NCBI RefSeq assembly: GCF_947179515.1
Contig: NC_067472.1
Location: forward strand, 168,441,775 to 168,505,774
Length of the DNA: 64,000 nucleotides
Reading direction: 5' to 3'
Source: Apodemus sylvaticus
Lineage: Eukaryota > Chordata > Mammalia > Rodentia > Muridae
In this document: positions 50,945-61,713 of the stretch, one piece after another
Numbering within the stretch: the stretch's first letter is position 1
How the letters are laid out: each line of letters opens with the position of its first letter
Translations under genes and position numbers: made by a program
The notes under the pieces: model-generated
Databases searched by the model: none
Told to the model about the DNA's origin: nothing
The model's input: only the letters and a program-made list of their open reading frames with translations

Positions 50945-51350
50945 GTGTTGTTAGCATTCTGTCTAAGCTCCGCCCCATAGTTACCTGGCAACAGCCAGGT
51001 GTGCCTGACTCACTGTAAAAGAGGCTGCTTGCCCCCTCTTCACTCTCCTGCTCCTCTCTTGCTCCCTTACCTTTTCTCTGTGCCCCCCATTCCCTTCCCA
51101 CTGTTTTCTCCATAAGCTCATGACCAGCCTCTACTCCCCTACTTTTCTACTCTCTCCCTCTCTCTTTCTGCCTTTCTCTGTCTCTACTCCCTCTTGACTC
51201 TCCTCCCCCTCCCCTGAATAAACTCTATTCTACTCTATACTGCTGTGTGGCTGCTCCCTCAGGGGGAAGGGATGCCTCAACATGGGCCCACAGAGGTGCC
51301 TCCTTCCCCCACACCTAACTACACCTCCATAGAACATATCTACCCTCTCT
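50945..51350 (+). mobile_element. solo LTR of a rodent endogenous retrovirus
   Basis: The order fits a complete LTR: U3 with 'agctccgccccatagttacc', an E-box CAGGTG (50996-51001) and an AP-1 site TGACTCA (51006-51012); a TA-poor core; a long pyrimidine tract (51040-51200); AATAAA at 51217-51222; then an R/U5-like part with 'gggggaagggatgcctcaac'. No internal retroviral sequence follows on either side. Subfamily is not assigned. It inserted about 5.3 kb upstream of Myod1, in the opposite orientation to it. Confidence 0.65.
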
Positions 51351-51365
51351 TTATCATTTTATTTT

Positions 51366-51518
51366 TTTAAGATTTATTTATTATTATAAATAAGTACACT
51401 GTAGCTGTCTTCAGACACTCCAGGAGAGGGCGCTAGATCTTATTACAGATGGTTGTGAGCCACTACGTGGTTGCTGGGATTTGAACTCAGGACCTTCGGA
51501 AGCCATTTCTCCAGCCCC
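51366..51518 (-). repeat. B2 SINE, antisense, with internal deletion
   Basis: 'gtagctgtcttcagacactc', 'gatggttgtgagccactacg' and 'tttgaactcaggaccttcgg' are reverse-complement B2. The tRNA-like head is shortened: about 35 bp between the box B region and 'tctccagcccc' are missing, which removes the box A region. Confidence 0.9.
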
Positions 51519-51589
51519 CTTTCATCCTTTTATAAACACAGCAGATGCCAGATGTTCTTACCCTGTGCGAATGCATGACCCTTCCAACA

Positions 51590-52045
51590 CAGCAGTCTAT
51601 GGACTGTTCTTTCATTCATCAAACATGTGTTCAGGTGCTGGGGAGGCAGCAAGGAAAAGAATGCTCCGGTCATGTGGAGCTGATATTCTGGAAGAGCAAG
51701 ATGGACAACCAAAAAATAAATACTCCCATTAGTCAGTTTTACAGTGTACCACAGAGGTAGGGTGTTTGGTACAAGATACTAAAAGCGCCACAAGTGGAGG
51801 GGGCAGGTGTGTGCCTGGGGAGTGGGTTACCTGGAGTGACGTGGGGACATTTGTGCAAAAAGGTAAAAGAAGATTTGGGAGCAGCTCATGAGACCTCTGG
51901 GGAAGAATGTCCCAGGCAGAGAAGAAGGCATGAGGGAGCATCTTCTGTGGGAGGACCCTCTTGGGGGAGGGACAAGGAGGCCGTGGCTCACTGTGTGGTG
52001 CTGGGTGTGCTCCGTGAGCCTGTGCAGAGGGAGAGAGCTCAGCGC
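51590..52045 (-). mobile_element. L2 LINE, antisense
   Basis: 'tctttcattcatcaaacatg', 'tgttcaggtgctggggaggc', 'aagaatgtcccaggcagaga' and 'gaggccgtggctc' fit the reverse complement of L2. Old and diverged. Confidence 0.6.
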
Positions 52046-52369
52046 AGGCTCTGTGTTCCGGCAAACTAACCAAAAGCTTTCACGGCAACCAGGAGACTCT
52101 TTAAACTTAGTTTACTTGGCCGGTTTCTTTTGCTTTCTATTTAATAAGTTTATGAAAAGCTCCCTCCCATACTGACAAACTCCTAAAGTAGACATTTTTT
52201 TTTCTCAAGAGGGAGATTTCTGACTATTATGTGTTCCTTTAGTTATAAATTCACTGAGAAGTAAACTTCCAGTCAGCTCAGCTTGTAAGGGGCAGAGGGC
52301 ACAGGGTCGCTTGTCATAAAGTCGGCACTGGAGGACATCACAATAGTCCCCAACTTTTCACTACCCAGG

Positions 52370-53098
52370 CCATGCACTGTGCATGACTTGCATGCCAGGC
52401 ACACATCATGGACATTCACAGACCATGTATACCTTATGGGACATAAGCCCACCACATGCCCTATATACCTCACACACCAAGCACATATCATATACCTTGT
52501 GTACCTCACATGCCAGGCACACATCAGATACCACACATGCCTATTCCACTGTACAGTTCACAGATGATGCACACACCACTTACATAAACATTCCATATGT
52601 CACAGATACCTCACAAGCCAAGCACACCACTATGCAATTCACACCCCACATACCATGAACACTTCCTATCCCATTCGTGCTTCAGCCAACTTTTATACCA
52701 TACACACCATCCCCACTGCACGTGCAATTTACCTCTCACCTGCCAATCATGGCACACATGCCATTCTCACCACACATACCATTCACACTCAACATGGCAA
52801 TCACTTTGTGTATGCCACACACACTTCAAATGCCATTCACACCATGCATGTCAATTATATGCCATAAACCTCCCATGGCATGCACACTCTACATGCTGTT
52901 CACCTGCCTTTTACACGTTACATGCCATTCATCCCCTGCATGCTATTCACACTCCACATGTCATTTACATTCCACATGCTTTTCATGCTATTCACACTCC
53001 ACATGCCATTCACATCCCACATGCCTTTCTCATCCCTCATTCCATTCACACTTCATGGATGTTCACATTGCCATTCACACTTCACATGGCATTCACAC
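52370..53098. repeat. degenerate tandem repeat, unit about CCACATGCCATTCACACT
   Basis: CACATGCCATTCACAC-like words recur about every 15-20 bp for over 700 bp with heavy variation (CATACCATTCACAC, CACATGTCATTTACA). The plus-strand frames rich in H, T, C and P come from it. It is the first block of a repeat zone that extends to 55.7 kb. Confidence 0.85.
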
Positions 53099-53136
53099 AT
53101 GCTATGCTATGCTATGCTATGCTATGCTATGCTATA
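53099..53136. repeat. (ATGCT)7 microsatellite
   Basis: Seven perfect pentanucleotides at the end of the degenerate array, probably a recent expansion of its CATGC word. Confidence 0.95.
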
Positions 53137-53554
53137 CCTCTCACCTCCTAGTTATTTCCTAGGAAGCCCAGGAAATAAAAATCAACAGGGCCCAGGACTG
53201 CCTGGCAGGGTCAGCAGCCTGTAAGAGCCAGCTGTTGCCTGGCTTCTGGAATACCCCGAGAGTTATTCATCCTCTCCCATAGGCTATTTCTTCATGTAGC
53301 TGAAGACTTTTCCTGCCTGTGAGGTGAGATCCATGTTCTACTGGAACATAGACTTTTAGGACCCCAAATACAAACCTACTGACTTAATGAAACCAAACAA
53401 AGGACAGATGATGTGACTTAAAAACTAGAGATGCTCTAGAGGGGCTCTTGAAAGTGTCCGTCATTTTGGAAAAGGACATTAGCCATGTGAAAGGAGAGGT
53501 CACTACTAATAAAAAAAAACTGGGGAAAATGTGCATGAGAGATTTAAGTTAGAC

Positions 53555-53760
53555 AGGAGAAATAGTGTGAGTGACATGAGCTGTGTGAACAGCATGTGGG
53601 GTGTGACTGGTGTGTAAACTGTGAATGACATGTACATCGTGGATGATGTGTAAGGTGTAAAAAGCAGGTGAGTGTGAATTGTGTGTGTAGTGTGTGTGGT
53701 CTGCGGGAAGCATAAATGGTGTGTGAGGAAGGAATGGCATATGCAGTGTGAGTTGGGATT
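53555..53760. repeat. inverted copy of the CACATGCCATTCACAC array
   Basis: GTGTGAATTGTG, AACTGTGAATGACATG and GTGTGTGAGGAAGGAATGGC words are the reverse complement of the 52.4-53.1 kb unit. Between them, 53140-53550 is unique sequence. Confidence 0.7.
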
Positions 53761-53999
53761 GTCCTTGAGCTGAACTGACACGGCTGGATAGGAAGTTCCC
53801 AAAGTTGCCTTGTACTCATGCATGTGTGAAGTCATGGTCACCACAGGGTGTCATTCCTGTGTCCTCTGCCTGTGCTGTTCCACAGGGGGTAGCCCTAAGG
53901 TGCAAGCCACGGGCCTGACAGAGCTGTTGGTTCTTGCTCCCACCCTTCCATGTCGCTGCGTGAGTAGCACAGGCACCATGGCCATCTCCCACGCTGGCT

Positions 54000-54325
54000 T
54001 CCCCCCATACTCTGCCCCTGTGCACACCACTTTGTGAACACCTCACAAGTCGTGACACGTCACTCTGTGGATGCTTCTCATATCAGTATGCCTATTATGT
54101 AACACAGCCTTGTTTGTGCACCCCTATTGCAGAATCAACATGTTCGCATGAATGTGCATGCCTTCCCCGTGTGTACTTCACCTTGTGCGCGGTGTGCCCT
54201 CCACCATTCTTTGTGCATACCTTGTACCCTGTGTAGAGCTCTCACACCGAGTCCCGTTCTGTATGAGTTCTCTGACACTGTAGACCTCGTGCACCGTGTG
54301 CGTCTCTCACACACCATGTGCCTTA
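54000..54325. repeat. low-copy degenerate repeat of the same zone
   Basis: Recurring 'cctcacaagtcgtgacacgt', 'ccttccccgtgtgtacttca' and 'cttgtgcgcggtgtgccctc' words keep the phrase TGTGNACNCC(T/A)C with 20-30 bp spacing. It is related to, but more decayed than, the neighbouring arrays. Confidence 0.5.
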
Positions 54326-54327
54326 CA

Positions 54328-54668
54328 GTCAGGGTTTCTGTTGCTATGGTAAACACCATGACCAAAAACAACTTTGGGAGGAAAGGGTTTTACTCAGCCT
54401 ATAGCTTGTTGTCAATCATCTGGGGAAATCGTGGTAGGAACTCAATGCAGAAACTGATGTAGAGGCCGTGGCGGAGCGCTGCTTGCTAGCTCCCATGTCT
54501 TGCTCTGTCTGCTTTCTCACACTATCTCTGGGGGCAGCGCCGCCCTCAGTGTGCTAGCATCACTCCTTTGCTCATCCGCTAATCTGGTCGGGGTGTTTTC
54601 TCAGTTGATGTTTCTTCATCCCAAATGACTCTAGCTTTGGTCGCGTTGACTTAAAACTAACCAGGACA
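54328..54668 (-). mobile_element. rodent interspersed repeat (LTR-like), antisense
   Basis: 'agtcagggtttctgttgcta', 'gggaggaaagggttttactc', 'gaactcaatgcagaaactga' and 'tgacttaaaactaaccagga' are the reverse complement of the family at 37656-38302. It sits inside the degenerate repeat zone and splits it (54000-54325 from 54670-54880). Confidence 0.7.
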
Positions 54669-54669
54669 C

Positions 54670-54880
54670 ATGAACATGTGACACTCTGTAGACTTCTTCC
54701 TTTGTGGGCACATCCACATCATGCCTCACGTGTGCATGGCGTGCACGCCGCACTGTGTGTAGCCGAAACACTACGGACACCTCACACACTACCTTTTACA
54801 TTACATACTCATCACACATGCACACCATGCACACGCCTCAGCCTGTGTGATGCCACACTGTGAACAGTTCTCACAGTTGA
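54670..54880. repeat. degenerate repeat of the same zone, continued
   Basis: 'cacctcacacactacctttt', 'ctcatcacacatgcacacca' and 'gcctgtgtgatgccacactg' continue the decayed CTCACA/TGTGNA word pattern after the inserted repeat. Confidence 0.5.
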
Positions 54881-55017
54881 CACTATACGAAACAATAAGC
54901 TTGGTATTCTCATTAGCAACCCATGTGCTTTTTGTGCCTGTGTTCAATCTGTCCTTCCACATCCCCCAGTACTGTCGGTTCTCGGTCTCCTTTCTAAGTA
55001 CTATAGTATAGCCTCAC

Positions 55018-55062
55018 TATGTATGTATGTATGTATGTATGTATGTATGTATGTATGTATAT
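55018..55062. repeat. (TATG)11 microsatellite
   Basis: Eleven perfect tetranucleotides. Confidence 0.96.
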
Positions 55063-55314
55063 ACACATGAATGTATGAGTGCATGTATATATATGAGGGG
55101 ATCTATATATAAGGGAGAACATGTCTTTTTCTTTCTCACTTTGGGTGACTCCATTCTCACATTTTGTGGCCCCCATTGTACAGACATCTAGCATGTAAGT
55201 GTAGCTCACACACACAGAACATATATGTCTCATATATTGTGTCTCACATTATGCCTCATATGCTAGGTGTCCTTATTCGTGTATGTCTTCCAGGCTGTGT
55301 ACTCTATTTCCTCA

Positions 55315-55732
55315 CACGTCAAGTGCATGCCTCAGTACCCACTGGACACACCTCACATGCCAAGTGCAGGCGTCAGTACCCACCACCTCACATGCTAAGT
55401 ACATGCCTCAGTACCCAGTGGACACACCTCACATGCCAAGTGCATGCCTCAGTACCCACTAGACACACCTCACATGCCAAGTGCATTCCTCAGTACCCAC
55501 TAGACACACCTCACATGCCAAGTGCATGCCACAGTACCCACCACTTTACATGCTAAGTGCATGCCTCTGTACCCACTGGATACACCTCACATGCTGAGTA
55601 CATGCCTCTGTACCCACAGGACACACCTCACATGCCAAGTGCATGCCACAGTACCCACCACTTTACATGCTAAATGCATGCCTCTGTACCCACAGGACAC
55701 ACCTCACATGCCAAGTGCATGCCACCATGGCT
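55315..55732. repeat. 41-bp minisatellite (GTACCCACTGGACACACCTC-type unit)
   Basis: About ten units alternate between a 41-bp form (GTACCCACTRGACACACCTC, then ACATGCCAAGTGCATGCCTC) and a shorter form of about 35 bp with GTACCCACCACTTTACATGC. The CACATGCCAAGTGCATGCC core resembles the unit at 52.4 kb. Confidence 0.93.
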
Positions 55733-57930
55733 CAGAACCAGTCTAGTTCTAGCTCTTCTATGCCTTGGTTTTGCTGTGAGTTTTTGTCCATGCTGTTGTC
55801 TGGCATCTCCTGCCCAGCCCGGAGGAGGAAGGCACTAAGTCCATGGCCTGCCTCTTCCTCACTGTCTCCAGTTGGAGCTCTGTAAGGCCGCTTTCTCTGG
55901 ACAGAGGAAGTCAGGTGTCCAGTTAAGGCTGGTATAGGAGCATGCAGCTCAGGGGCTGAGAGGAAGCGTGGTGATAGGGAAGTCATATGGGATAGGACCC
56001 GGGGGGCAGCTGTGGTAGTGCCTCTTTCCTGCCTAATCAGTCCACCTGCCCTCCTGGGGGGTTCCAAGGGGCTGGGATTAAGGCACACACAGCCACTGGA
56101 CTCTAGGGACAGGTGCCAGCTGCCCACAGCAGCTGCCCCAGCCACATGCCTTTGAGGGGAAGACAGGCTGATTTCTCCACCAAACCTGCCCACCCACCAC
56201 TGGCCAATAGAAGCTGGGACAGAGGTTTCTGGGCTGGAAGACAGAAGGTCAAGGAACTCAGAAGCTTCTGGATGCTCACATCCTGCTTGCTTCCTCCAGG
56301 AAGCATTCCTGGCTTACTGCCTCCCCCTGGTCAGGGAAATTGTCTTGTGATCCATGTGTTTTCTACCCTCCAAGTGTCCCTGAACTGTTCTAAGCCCCAA
56401 GCCAGACAGTGAAGCAGGATCTGAGGGCAATTCAGAGTCTGGCCTCTGAGAGCTCTCCTAATGGTTGGAGAAACTCATGGAGAAATCATCACGACATCTC
56501 AGAGAGCCCTCAGAGAGGGCTGATGGACGAGCAAGACCTCCCTGAGCAGCACTGGTATTTGTGTTGGTGCTGAAGGTAGGAGGGTGAAAGGGAAAGGCAG
56601 TCCAGGGTTGGAGGGCCACATGCTTGACAGCCGGGAGACACACCAGCATGCTCAGGGCTGCCCTGCACCTTGCTGAGCCTTTATCCTGGATCATTTAGGC
56701 CTGCCACCTGGGGTCTCTGAAGGGATGACTGGGCTGTCTTAGGGGAAGCCTACAGATAGGTGGTCATGTTGCGGCTACAGGAAGTATGTGGAGGAACTAT
56801 GGGGATAATTAGTCAATGGGGGGAGTCTGATGGTTAGCCTGGAGACCTGCGCTCTCCTCTTCCTGTGATGCACTGTGGTGTGGTCCTCTCTGTGCCCTCT
56901 GATGCCATCCCCAGGCCCAGTTTCTCTGCATGAAGGATGCAGAGATCAGAAAAGGGTTCAGCTCATACTCAGGTTGAAGTCTAGCAGGGGACTCAGCCTC
57001 TTGATGGCTTCTCTCTCTCTCTCTTGGGCTTCCCTCTCTGTGCAGGACAGAGCCCATGCCCAGCCCACTTGGTCCAGCTGGTGAACTGAGATCAGGAAGT
57101 CTGAGGCCGGGCTCACTGTGAGATTAGAAGTTTGTTTCCCAATGAATTTGAGGGTTCCCACCTGCAGGACAACCAGGGAAACATGGCTGACCACAGTCTC
57201 TTCTCTTTCAGATGCAGCACAAAGTCCTACATTCCTCTGAACTTTCCTTAGGGAATCTCAACTTGGAATTGACCTTATCTGACATGGCAACTGGGTCCCC
57301 AGGGTTACAGCTGGACTGCCCAGGGGTCTCCACTGCAACGAGGAAACTGACAAGCTGCATTTGAATGCAGCAATGCCCCTTTGTGTGCTGGAGAAGTAGA
57401 TTCCAGTTTTAGAGTCTCATTTTCTCCAACTATAAAATGTATCCAGTTCTAGCATCCAGCACGTAGAGTTGCAGTCTCTGTGGGTAGGCAGGCACACAGT
57501 GTGCTGGTGGCATGTCTGTCTCATGGTGCACAGTAGGACCTCGGGATGGTTTTGCCTCCACTCGAAGCTCTCAGCAAGCAGTGGGTGGGGTGGGGTGGGA
57601 GTCTGACTGGCTATTCTGGGCTCAGGACCTCTTGGAATTGGGGGCCATGGTGTGGTGGGAGGTGGCTGCCAGTGTGGGTGATGAGGCGGCACAGGCAGCC
57701 AGCCAGCTACCCCCAGACAAAGCCTGGCCCCAGGGAGCAGAACACTGATGACAGATGAAGAGGGGCTGGTGCAGATGGGGCCAGGAGAGGGGCAGGAGGC
57801 CTATGGAAGCAGGGGTCCACAGATGCACACCTACAGAAGGCTGCGGTCCTCAGAGTCCACATCTCACACCAGACACCACATGTATCCTTATTCCAGAGTG
57901 GGAACTGAGGGAGGAGGGATGGAGGGAGGG
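55733..57930. other. upstream of Myod1 (about -10 to -12 kb), no feature recognised
   Basis: Mostly unique sequence with chance frames on both strands. No SINE was recognised. Possible regulatory elements cannot be told from sequence alone. Confidence 0.4.
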
Positions 57931-57936
57931 AGGGGG

Positions 57937-57948
57937 GAGTGTGTGTGT

Positions 57949-58028
<80 letters not shown>

Positions 58029-58341
58029 GGGGAGGGAGGTGTGTGTCTGTCTCTCTGTGTGTCTGTGTGTGTCTGTGTGTGTGAGAGAGAGAAAGAGAGA
58101 GAGAGAGGAAGAGAGAGAGAGGGAGGGAGAGAGGGAAGGAGGAGAGAGAGAGGGAGGGAGGGAGAGAGGGAAGGAAGGAGGCAAGAGAGAGAGAGAGGAA
58201 GGGGAGGGAGGTGTGTGTCTGTCTCTCTGTGTGTTTGTGTGTGTCTGTGTGTGTGAGAGAGAAAGAGAGGAAGAAAGAGAGGGAGGGAAAGAGGGAAGGA
58301 GGGGAGAGAGAGAGGGAGGGAGGGAGAGAGGGAAGGAAGGA

Positions 58342-58390
<49 letters not shown>
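57937..58390. repeat. (GT)n(GA)n complex repeat, three-fold higher-order duplication
   Basis: A (GT)n to (GA)n to 'ggaaggggagggaggtgtgtgtctgtctc'-type block is repeated: the phrase AGGTGTGTGTCTGTCTCTCT starts near 58038 and again near 58209, each followed by GT and GA runs. The whole block is purine-rich after the GT parts. The 232-residue frame over it is an artefact. Confidence 0.95.
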
Positions 58391-58391
<1 letters not shown>

Positions 58392-58454
58392 GAAAGAATG
58401 TGTGTGCACGTGTGCAGAGGTCCAGAAGTATCAGGGATCTTTCTGAATCAGTCT

Positions 58455-58672
58455 CCTTCTTATTCTCTGAGACAGGTCTCTCACCAAACCCAGTCTTTAT
58501 AAATTAGATAAGGCTAGGAGGCCAGTGAACTCCAGATATCATCCCATCTCCATCCCCAGCCTTCAGCATTGAGATAATAGGCACATTACCAAGCCTGGCT
58601 TTTACATGGGTGCTGGGGATTCAAACTCAGGGCCTCGTGTGTGCAGTAGGCATTCTCCCTGAGCTGTATCCC
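58455..58672 (-). repeat. B4 SINE, antisense
   Basis: 'taccaagcctggcttttaca' joins the B1-like half to the ID-like half 'gggtgctggggattcaaact', 'cagggcctcgtgtgtgcagt' and 'ccctgagctgtatcccat', all in reverse complement. Confidence 0.75.
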
Positions 58673-58679
58673 ATATTAT

Positions 58680-59645
58680 GAATGGTTTGTTTTTCATTTA
58701 AAAGTTCCATCTCCATGCATATTTATCTTTTACAGTTTGTGTATTGACAAAAAAATTAAAATGATGTGCTGTGTGCCCTGAAGGCTGTGGGTGAGCTCGT
58801 ATGCTGATCTGTCCTGTCTAGTCTCTAAAACGTGGTGGCTGGGCACAACCTTGGCCAGATTCAGATCTGGTTTGTTGGGGCAAGATGGCTTTGTAGGAGA
58901 CAGTGCGGTCTTCCCCTGGATATGCATGACAGCTGGATGTCTTCAGCCAAGTTTCCACTTCCTGCATCTTTCTTTCTTACGAGCTTCCCAAAGCTGTGCT
59001 TCAGCTGACACCTCTTCATCAAAATGGCCAACAACAACATTTCTTCTAAGGGGGCATTTACCCTCCTCTACTTGCAGGACCCTCATTAAAGTCCCTGTTG
59101 ACTCCACCCTCTTCCTCGAAATGACCTATTGCCTTAGTTTCCAGCCTCCCCATGTGGCTTTCTGCCCCCTCAAAGTCCCTAAAGTCCCCACTGTGCTCTA
59201 CCATATACCCATTCTCCATGATGCGAATTTTCAAGACTCCCCACGTGCACGGATCTCTCCATATCCAACTTACCCATTCAATGGACCACTGGGCATCAGC
59301 ACTCAGGTGCCTCACAACCCCTCAAATTCAACATGTCCCTTAATGTGACTGTTACCTGCCCCAGGAATCCAGCCAGTCCTCAGGAAATAGCTCTCCTTCA
59401 GTGTCCCCTGCAACCATGACCCAAGGAGGCACCTGGATATCTTTTCCCATCTCCTCCCCCACTGTACCCTCTTCTGGCTGCTCAGTCTTACTGATTTCAT
59501 TTCCCAAACACCCCTCCACACACCTCCTGTCTGCTCCCCCAGACTCTGTCGCAGGCCAGTGTGTGGCATTCTTTCTTTGGTGAAACCTCATCACTGTGTT
59601 CTCAGCCTAGAAGCTCAAAGCTCTTTGAATATACTCCTCCACTGA
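58680..59645. other. no feature recognised
   Basis: Contains a 185-residue plus-strand open frame (58791-59348) without any domain, splice context or repeat origin that I recognise. I treat it as chance. Confidence 0.4.
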
Positions 59646-59649
59646 ACCC

Positions 59650-60010
59650 AGGCATATGACTGTAAAACAGAAATATAGCAGGAGTCATCTTTGCATGGCT
59701 CTCCATAACCTCAGGGATAAAGTCCAAGTGTCCTGCTGTAGCATTCAGAGCCTTCCCAATCGCTTCCCTGATTGCTTCCAATCGCATAGCTTAATGCACC
59801 TCTGCCCAAGAGTAACATGCACTCCTCTGACAGGATAGCTCAAGATACTCATGCCTTTCCCTTCTGCCTGTAAGGCTGCTCTCCTTTTCATGGCCCCTTG
59901 GAGACTCAGTCAAGATAGCACATTACAGAAGCTTCTTGAACACCCCGATCCTTGACCCCCTCATGCAGGATCCAGTGCCAAATCTCTGTCCCCATTCTTC
60001 AGTTTCCTGG
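59650..60010 (+). mobile_element. L2 LINE, sense
   Basis: 'cagggataaagtccaagtgt', 'agcattcagagccttcccaa', 'cctttcccttctgcctgtaa' and 'gccccttggagactcagtca' follow the L2 3' ORF/UTR order closely. Confidence 0.75.
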
Positions 60011-60310
60011 TGTGTAAGGACTTACGATATGAGGGAAACCCCTGACTATGAGTTCAGAATGCAAATGAGCAGTGAGAGGCACTTCATTTCACTGTGACTC
60101 CTAGAGTGGCCTTCTGGGCCACACTGGGGCTGTTCTGCTCAGTCACCCTAGTCACTGAATGCCACCCTCACTGTTACCTTCCTCATGCTGGAATTCCCTG
60201 GGGCTGCCTCAGCCCCTCCCTCACAGCAGCTATCATGTTGTTACTGTTGTTGTTGTTAGAGACATGGTCCTCAACATCCATACAATATGAATTTTGTTTG
60301 AGAACATGGT

Positions 60311-60635
60311 GTATTAGTCAGGTTGGGATTCTCAAAACATGGGACTAAAGATTGTGTGGCTTACACAACAGTTCTGGAGGCTGGGCATCCAGGAGCAACA
60401 TGTTGGCAGGGTTATTTCTCCTGAGGTTTCTTTCCTGGCTTCCAGACAACTGCCCTCTATGTGTCCCCGCATGGCCTTTCTCTGTGTATGCAAATCCCCT
60501 GTCTCTCTTGCTGGTGGCCTTGGATTAGGCTCTCACTTTTATGACCCCACTTAACCTTAATTATTTCCTCAATGTCTCTGCTTTCAAATACAGTCACACT
60601 GGAGGTCAGGGCTTCGATATAAGAATATGTGTGTG
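60311..60635 (-). mobile_element. old LTR-like repeat, antisense
   Basis: 'tattagtcaggttgggattc', 'gtgtggcttacacaacagtt', 'ctggaggctgggcatccagg' and 'cacttaaccttaattatttc' resemble the antisense of an old mammalian MaLR-type LTR. Class is uncertain. Confidence 0.4.
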
Positions 60636-60789
60636 ATTCTTTGTAGCAAGATGTTATAGGAGTTATTCCATAGCATATGATCGCCCACATTTCTCAGATT
60701 CTCTTGCAGCTAGATAGTTCATATGACTAAGTTATGGCTGGTAGAAGGAATTTGTGTGTAACCTCTTGGTTATGGCTTTAAGAGACAGC

Positions 60790-60827
60790 AACTTTTCTCT
60801 TTTCTGCCTTCTTCCTCCTGCTCTTCC

Positions 60828-60868
<41 letters not shown>

Positions 60869-60901
60869 TTCTTCCATTTTCTTTTCTTTCTTTCTTTCTT
60901 T
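60790..60901. repeat. (CTT)n/(CCT)n pyrimidine tract
   Basis: Almost pure pyrimidine, and it ends in the poly-T tail of the B1 that follows. Confidence 0.92.
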
Positions 60902-61049
60902 TTTTTTTTTTTTTTGAGACACGTTTCTCTGTGAAGCACTGGCTATCTTAGAACTCCTCTATAGATCAGGATGGACTCGAACTCACAGAGATCCACCTGC
61001 CTCTGCTTCTCAAGTGCTGGGATTAAAGGCGTGTACCAGCACCACCTGG
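60902..61049 (-). repeat. full-length B1 SINE, antisense
   Basis: Poly-T, then 'gagacacgtttctctgtgaa', 'gatggactcgaactcacaga' and 'aagtgctgggattaaaggcg', the full reverse-complement B1. Confidence 0.93.
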
Positions 61050-61107
61050 TTCTCTCTGCCTGCATTCTTATTGATAGGAATATAGATGATTGATAGAAGC
61101 TGGAATA

Positions 61108-61672
61108 GCTATTTTTTTTTTGGTGAACCAATGAATTTTATTGGGGTTACATTCAGGAATACGGGTGAGGGGTCACTCACAGAGGCAGTGACTCAGTCGT
61201 CTGCATTACCAAAGCCCACCAGGACATTGGTGACAGTTCACAAAAGCTGGGACCATGAACCACAGTGCCCAGCCTACAGCCAGCTAACAGGTTGGAGAGT
61301 GCCCTTTCCAGGTGCTTCAGCTGGTCTAAAGTTCTTCCAGGCAGCTTGACTGGTTTCTGTTTCTTCTGGGTTCTTTTGTCTGAGTCTTTGAGGCTTGACT
61401 GTGCTTCTTTTGGCAGGGAGGGGCTGAATGATTCTGGTCAGTTTCAGGGAGTTCTTGAAGCTACTTTGGTTGTTGCTATTTTCCTGCTTCAGGAAGTGGT
61501 TTTGTTCTGGGCCTTGGGGATAATCCTGGACCTAGAGAGATGTTTGGTGGCTCCTAGGACAAGCCTGAGCCATCTCTGGACCTTTTCTTGGAGCAGGCTT
61601 TCTGAAGTGGGCACCGAGGGCATTTGAGCCAGATCTTACTTTGTCTTGGGCTGTTCTGTTGAGAGAGACACG
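61108..61672 (-). mobile_element. polyadenylated retroposed sequence, family not assigned
   Basis: Read on the minus strand, about 560 bp ends in AATAAAATTCATTGGTTCACC and then a run of ten A (T run at 61111-61120). That is a poly(A) signal followed by a tail, so it is a retroposed copy of some transcript or a rodent repeat with such an end. I recognise no protein in the minus-strand frames. A (GT)n run adjoins its 5' side. It could be a processed pseudogene fragment (3'UTR only) or an LTR/RMER-type repeat. Confidence 0.45.
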
Positions 61673-61674
61673 GC

Positions 61675-61675
<1 letters not shown>

Positions 61676-61709
<34 letters not shown>
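61676..61709. repeat. (GT)17 microsatellite
   Basis: Seventeen perfect GT units. Confidence 0.96.

Positions 61710-61713
<4 letters not shown>

Noticed and set aside
55315..55732. Regular repeats that could suggest a CRISPR-like array
   Set aside because: The genome is mammalian; units are directly tandem without unique spacers, so this is a minisatellite.
57748..58446. 232- and 173-residue frames of RERERE and SLSLSL type
   Set aside because: Pure products of (GT)n/(GA)n repeats.
58791..59348. 185-residue plus-strand frame
   Set aside because: No recognisable domain, no splice or promoter context, and unrelated to neighbouring genes; treated as chance.
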